Shown in pieces: positions 52,201-64,000 of a stretch of 64,000 nucleotides of DNA (positions are counted from its first letter, which is position 1; each line of letters starts with the position of its first letter). Under the pieces are notes generated by a model. That model was not told where the DNA came from, did not search any database, and was given only the letters and a program-made list of their open reading frames with translations. Position numbers and translations under genes: made by a program. Origin of the DNA: Strix aluco. Its lineage: Eukaryota; Chordata; Aves; Strigiformes; Strigidae. The DNA is taken from contig NC_133938.1 in assembly GCF_031877795.1 (NCBI RefSeq), forward strand, positions 10,572,920-10,636,919. The letters are read 5' to 3'.

Positions 52201-54002
52201 AAACAATGCTGCATATTGACTTCTCAAACAAAACCAGGATTTTTCTAGTGAAACAAACTGCCCTATCAGCAGATGTTTCCATTGCCTTGAACACACTGTG
52301 CTCAGTGGGGTGAATTTGCTTTAGGCCAAAACTGAGGGTGTGGAGATGAGCCCTTTGTGCTGCACCAACATGCTTACAGCCTCCTTACTGCACTATTATC
52401 CCAGCCTGTGGCCATTTAAATATTTAAGACAGTTTCCAGTTTGCATCTAACACCTGCATTTCTCCCCTTTTAGGGAATCACAGGCTGGTTGCCCTTGCAG
52501 ATATTTTCTCTGAAGATTCCTCCTCTTCTCTTTGCCAGCTGGATGTCAGGTATTCTGCTGCTCTAAACACACTGAATTTCTTGTTTCAGGAGGGTCAGAG
52601 CTGAACTGGGCTCAGCCAGCAGAAGCCTGAGCATGGTTTTGTTCCTTCTTCAAGGGAACATGTGCCCCAGGAAAAGCTTAGAGAAATGCTGCAATGGGCA
52701 CATACAACCTCAGGGACGTCCAGCATCTCTGAGGCATCTCACTGTTCCTTTTATAAATGAGTTGAGCTCCATCTTAAAAGCAGCTTTGGTTTGCTGCTCC
52801 CTTGGGAGGCTGCTGCGAGCCCTTCCTGGGCTGTAGGTTAGAACTAACATCCCTGCGTACATTTATTCTTAGGCATCAGCGTGAATAGCTCTGGGAGAGG
52901 TTACTGTCATTGCCCCTGTCAGATCCTGTGAATGCCTCTGCATTCCTTTCATCATCTTTGGTCCTCAACCTGAACTGCTGCTCTCTTCATGAGCCTGAAT
53001 GGCCATAAAGATAGGCAGTAACCTTCAGGAAGCACACAGAGCGTGGCACTTCTGTAATGCTAATGACTTTTTTGCTTATTTTATTCCCCACTTCTTTACA
53101 TCCTAATGACTCGGGTTGTTGAGAGTACACAGGCTTGACAGTTTATTTAACCATGGCTCTCCTTCAGCAGCCTTTCCTCCTGATTGTTACTATGCCTCTC
53201 ACAAGATTAAGTCCAGCATGCAACTTCATATGTATTTACACATTTATGCAGGAGAAATGACCTTTCAATCTCCTAGAAACACCAGGACCTGACACATGCT
53301 CTCCATATTTTCTCAGAAGGAAGAGCTAAATGATCACTTACTGCGGAGGCTTGCACCTTGACCTGGAGGGTGGACCAGACCCCTTGGTTCAGGTGGTTGA
53401 CAGCTGCTATGAGACTGAAGTGCTCCTGGCACTGCTTAGCCAGCAACTTGGGTCCAGCAACATTTTAAAGCCACAGCTAGGTCTACTTAAGTGGGTAGTA
53501 AGAAGGCCAGGATAATGAGTTTAACTTGTCAGTGGTTACCACCTTAGTTTTAAAAAGCTTTCAGCCCTTCATATTACTGTACTTAAATTTTGGTTTTCAT
53601 CAAAACTAACAGAACACTCCCACTTTGTTTTGCTGAAGGAAGTTGTACTTTGCTTTGAAACATCCTCAAGTACCTGCACTGGCAGTTACTAGAAGGAACA
53701 GTAATTTGAACTGCTCAGATTATAGCCTAGACTCTTAATGGGTTTTCTTTGTCCTTTCCACGGAAAGCTCAAATTGCATCAAACCTGATGGGCTCCTGGA
53801 GTTCACAAAGAAGCTGGAAGACCACATCCAGCAGAGAGGGGGACGGATTCAATTCACGCACCTCCGCCTCTTCCAAAATTGGCTGGACCAGGATGCTGAA
53901 ACAGCTCAAGAAGCACTTCGGCGTCTCAAAGCTGTGTGCAGCGTGGTCAATGACTCGTGGGACTCCTCCCAGGCCTTTGCTGACTACATCAGTGTCATGT
54001 GA
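45995..54002 (+). CDS. LRRC41: LRRC41 (MUF1), elongin BC-CUL5 substrate adaptor (784 aa)
   Basis: Ten exons: 45995-46082, 46169-46255, 46774-46844, 47613-48777, 49184-49429, 50332-50496, 50839-50937, 51430-51552, 52474-52549, 53768-54002. The sum is 2355 nt in frame. The family is a leucine-rich-repeat substrate receptor of CUL5-elongin BC ubiquitin ligases. The N-terminal block [10 protein letters not shown] sits where the BC-box is expected, with Ser in place of the usual Cys. The long exon 4 holds [28 protein letters not shown] and a basic, low-complexity linker (roughly residues 215-350), ending in LSYNG. LRR-type segments follow, for example [39 protein letters not shown] and [11 protein letters not shown]. 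The C-terminus [13 protein letters not shown] is conserved. The start has a strong Kozak context (GCGATGG). The N-terminus is about 37 residues shorter than I recall in human, and no upstream in-frame ATG exists. Confidence 0.94.
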
Positions 54003-54368
54003 TGGACACAGGAGCAGGAGAAAACCGGTCAGCTTGAACTAAGCAGTTCAGTCCTTGGCCAGTAATATTTATTTCAGAGCACAGGTGGTGTTTTCTTCCC
54101 CTGGTTCAAGCAGAGTACAGTTCTTGTCACTTTTCTGTTCATCTGAAGAAGGGGTACCACAGTAAAGTGATACACAAGACCATATAGGTCAACAGCTGTA
54201 TTTCCAGGTGATCAAACTCTTAAAATATTCAAACTGAGAAGATGGTAAGTGGGACACATATCAAATGAGCTTCTGTGACTTCCTGCAGATGTCTAGACAA
54301 ACATTTATTTCACTGGGTATTGTTACAAATTACACATTGTTTCAGCCAATGTCTCATCAATAAATATC

Positions 54369-54507
54369 TCCATCGTTGGAGAGACTCAAAAGCCATCTGG
54401 TTGTGGTCCTTGGCAACCAGCTCCAGGTGATCTTGCTTTTGAGCAGCAGCACTGGACAATATGACCTTGAGGTCCCTTTCAACTTCAGCCATTCTGTGAT
54501 CTGTGAA
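54369..54507 (+). mobile_element. CR1 LINE 3'-end fragment in the LRRC41 3' UTR region
   Basis: Clear CR1 3' order: GGAGAGACTCAAAAGCCATC, TGGTCCTTGGCAACCAGCTC, CCAGGTGATCTTGCTTTTGA, GACCTTGAGGTCCCTTTCAA and the terminal CCATTCTGTGATCTGTGA. About 140 bp remain, 5' truncated. An AATAAA at 54359-54364 lies at its left edge. Confidence 0.85.
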
Positions 54508-54726
54508 ATAAGAACTCCTCCCTCCACTTAAAGGGAGTAGCAGACAAGCTAAAAGCACCCCTAGCCTTGACCTTCTACATTTGGAAAATTTTACTTCATA
54601 AAAATTAATACAATTCTTTATGTACTAAGTAGCTTGCTGTTTATTTGCAGTCATGTTGCCCCTCTCCAACATCTGCAGTCATTCTACAGAGGTTTTGAAT
54701 AGTTTGGGTTTTTGTAACATTTTTAT

Positions 54727-54732
54727 AATAAA
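54727..54732 (+). terminator. Candidate poly(A) signal AATAAA of LRRC41
   Basis: Canonical hexamer in an AT-rich stretch 725 nt past the LRRC41 stop. An alternative AATAAA at 54359-54364 would give a shorter 3' UTR. Confidence 0.6.
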
Positions 54733-54769
54733 AATATAATTAAGATCCATAATGTACTAAAGTGTGAAT

Positions 54770-54775
54770 TTTATT
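54770..54775 (-). terminator. Candidate poly(A) signal AATAAA of RAD54L
   Basis: TTTATT on the plus strand reads AATAAA for RAD54L, 625 nt past its stop codon. It faces the LRRC41 signal about 40 bp away. Confidence 0.55.
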
Positions 54776-55399
54776 ACTGCCTTGTAATGTGACCTAATTA
54801 AAACACTCTGCTAGATCAGGGGAGCCTGCCCATAACAAAGCAAGTGGTTTAGAAATGGAGTTACCTTAATAGAGCCTGATTTCCTGCTGCCTGCACGATC
54901 TTTCAGGCCAGATGTTCAACATACAAGCTGAATTTTTTTTCCCTTGTACAAATCCTCTTGTTCCTGAGAAATCAGGGGGGTTCACATTTCACAACAGAAA
55001 TGGACCCTGCAAGTTTCTGATCAGCAGCTGTAAGCCATAGCTGCCAAGGAAAAAAAAAAAACCATGACTGTGCACATCAAGTGCTATAAAACTGCAGGCT
55101 TAACTTAAACCTGAAGACAAAACTTGGCTGAGTAGAAGGCACAGACTCCCAACAGCATGAGAACCAGTGCTGTATCTGATCAAGAGCACAAGATCCAGTT
55201 ATTCCCAGTTCCCAAAGGTCTGTTTCTCAGGCACACAATACAAGAGCAGAGAAAAAGCCGTGGATTCCTTGCTGTTGCAGTAGACTGACCAATGCTTCCA
55301 GCCTCTCAGAAACCAAACAGTCCCTTTCCTTGAAAGGGATTAAAGCGGGGTGGGCTGCCATAGCAGCCTGCCCTTGCCCCCACAGGGGACAGTAACCTG

Positions 55400-62324
<6,925 letters not shown>

Positions 62325-64000
62325 CTGTACAAAACAGAAGTGAAAAGGTGACAAGTACTACCAAATAACCTTTGATCAGTACCCCACAGCCCCACTTACC
62401 ATACCACAAGCATAGGGCCCAGCAGATATAACCAACTCTCGCCCCATCGGTATGATTTGTTTTCCTTTCCAGCCAGGAAAGATTCAAACAGAAGATAATT
62501 TTGTACTCCAACAACAATGCACTGCCAAAGGTCATACAACTTTAGTTAAACCTGAGTCCAGTCAGGCATGTACTGATTTTGCTTACATTCCAGCTATACT
62601 TTTACTGCCAGATTTGGTCCTTGCAAACAACAGCACAGGCATTACCTGTGCCTGTTCCAATATTATCTGTAATCAGTTGTTTATTACTGGTCATAGGCTG
62701 AAAGAGGGAAACATTACTACTGCACGCATACAGCTTTGCTGGCAGTAGTTACAGTATTAATCTCATCTCAGGGAGAACGAACTGAAAGTACAAGGAGACT
62801 AGTCTTGCCCAAAGTACAGGTCAAGGGTGGGCAGGGGAAATCACATTAGCTCCCGGTAATAACTACCCAAAATTGAAGCACATGGAAAAAGCAGATGTAG
62901 AACACCTACAACCCCATCCCATCTGTTTCTTGAGAAATCCTGAGGGCAGAACAGCTGAACAGGAAAAGATACGGCCCAAGTGCTGCTTGTAAGACTAAGA
63001 ATCTGATGAATGGTGTTTAACTAGAGTTGTGCATGTACTAGAATTAATGAGAAGCCTCTTGGACTGGATGCCAAACAATCTGAGACAAACATGTGCAACG
63101 AGTTACAGCAACAAGGAAATGATTCACAGATTGGTTTATTTTCATTCCTTGACAGAAAGTGACCTCTCTTGACAAAGCCAAGCTGCTCCATACTGGAAAG
63201 CAGTAGACCTGCTCCTAACCTCGTGATGCAGGAGAGGATGCAAAGACTACTTTGCTTTTAAAATGAAAACAGAGCTTGCGGACATAAGCAGAGCATAGGA
63301 GTCAGAGACCAAATGTTTCAGTCTGCTACCAGCAATCGTAGGTGTTTGATCCTGAACTCACACTAATCAGCATCTCTTCTCCAGACTCTTTTCTTTCTAT
63401 CTCAGATGAAGTTAACCTCATATTCAGGCCTCATTTGCCTTAAAAAACAAGAGCAGTCTTAACTCCAAATGCTAGACTTCACCCTCAACTTTCTCTCAGA
63501 TTATCTGAAAATAGGATGGCAGACTGCCAGAAGTTCAGGCTTTGTTGCCTAACTCTGCCACAAGGTACACCATTCTGCCTCGCACCAGTCACTTCAGCCT
63601 CCTGTGCCAGATGGATACAAGAGAGCGAGCAGGGAAAAGCTGTCTCCCAGGCTGCCTCTGTACTCAATGCAGAGAGCGAGTCATGTCAAACCCTCCTTTT
63701 TGTGGAGCCTCTCCTACAAAGATATCATTCCTGACTTAGATTTCTGAATTTGCTATAGCTTGGGAGTGTCGTGGGAAATACCATTACGAGCTGGCTCTTC
63801 CTGCCCAGCAACTCCTGCAGTATCTCCAAGGGCTTATTGTCAGAGAAACTCCTCACCTAGGTGGACATTTTGGCTGACCAGAACAGCTACACAAGATCAG
63901 CCAGGTAGTACTCAGGGTCATATATTCATTTCACCTGAATAATTAATTCCCCTTGCGAAACACCTGTTAGACTGGCATACTTTAAAATACAATCTTCCTG
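62325..64000. other. RAD54L intron continuing past the window edge
   Basis: No exon for the preceding Snf2 motifs (SGTPIQND region) could be found up to the edge, so the upstream exon lies beyond 64000. A MIR-like scrap may sit near 63575-63640 (CCAGTCACTTCAGCCTCCTG). Nothing else was recognised. Confidence 0.55.

Overview
The window is vertebrate nuclear DNA, most likely from a bird. The genes are spliced with GT-AG introns, and their order (FAAH family, NSUN4, UQCRH, LRRC41, RAD54L) matches the block I recall from human 1p33. Introns are compact, and three fragments look like the 3' end of CR1 LINEs with the sauropsid ATTCTGTG-type tail. A few MIR-like SINE scraps mean a crocodilian or turtle cannot be fully excluded. 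There is no prokaryotic, CRISPR or plasmid content.

Positions 1 to about 38.5 kb, plus strand: a head-to-tail array of four FAAH-type (amidase-signature) genes. Copy A (exons 5-15, ends 6427) enters from the left edge and is the most like mammalian FAAH. Copy B (9355-22092, 15 exons, 588 aa) and copy D (28633-38525, 15 exons, 587 aa) look intact and resemble the avian vitamin D3 hydroxylase-associated protein type. Copy C (23744-26886) is a broken, exon-depleted pseudogene related to D. Exon lengths are almost identical between copies, so the splice models support each other.

Positions 39.6-45.6 kb, minus strand: NSUN4 (mitochondrial rRNA methyltransferase, 6 exons) and UQCRH (complex III hinge protein, 4 exons). 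From 46.0 to 54.0 kb on the plus strand lies LRRC41 (elongin BC/CUL5 substrate adaptor, 10 exons). It shares a bidirectional CpG-island promoter with UQCRH that is rich in YY1-like and GABP-like sites. From 55.4 kb to the right edge on the minus strand is RAD54L (exons 10-18 by family numbering), the C-terminal half of the recombination motor. LRRC41 and RAD54L converge, with poly(A) signals only about 40 bp apart.

Functionally this is a lipid-amide hydrolase cluster next to housekeeping genes for mitochondrial translation and respiration, ubiquitin ligase adaptors and homologous recombination. The least ordinary things are the amidase array itself (one copy has an altered oxyanion-hole residue, and there are signs of gene conversion), its orientation relative to mammals, and a changed BC-box residue in LRRC41. 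I found no wholly new system.
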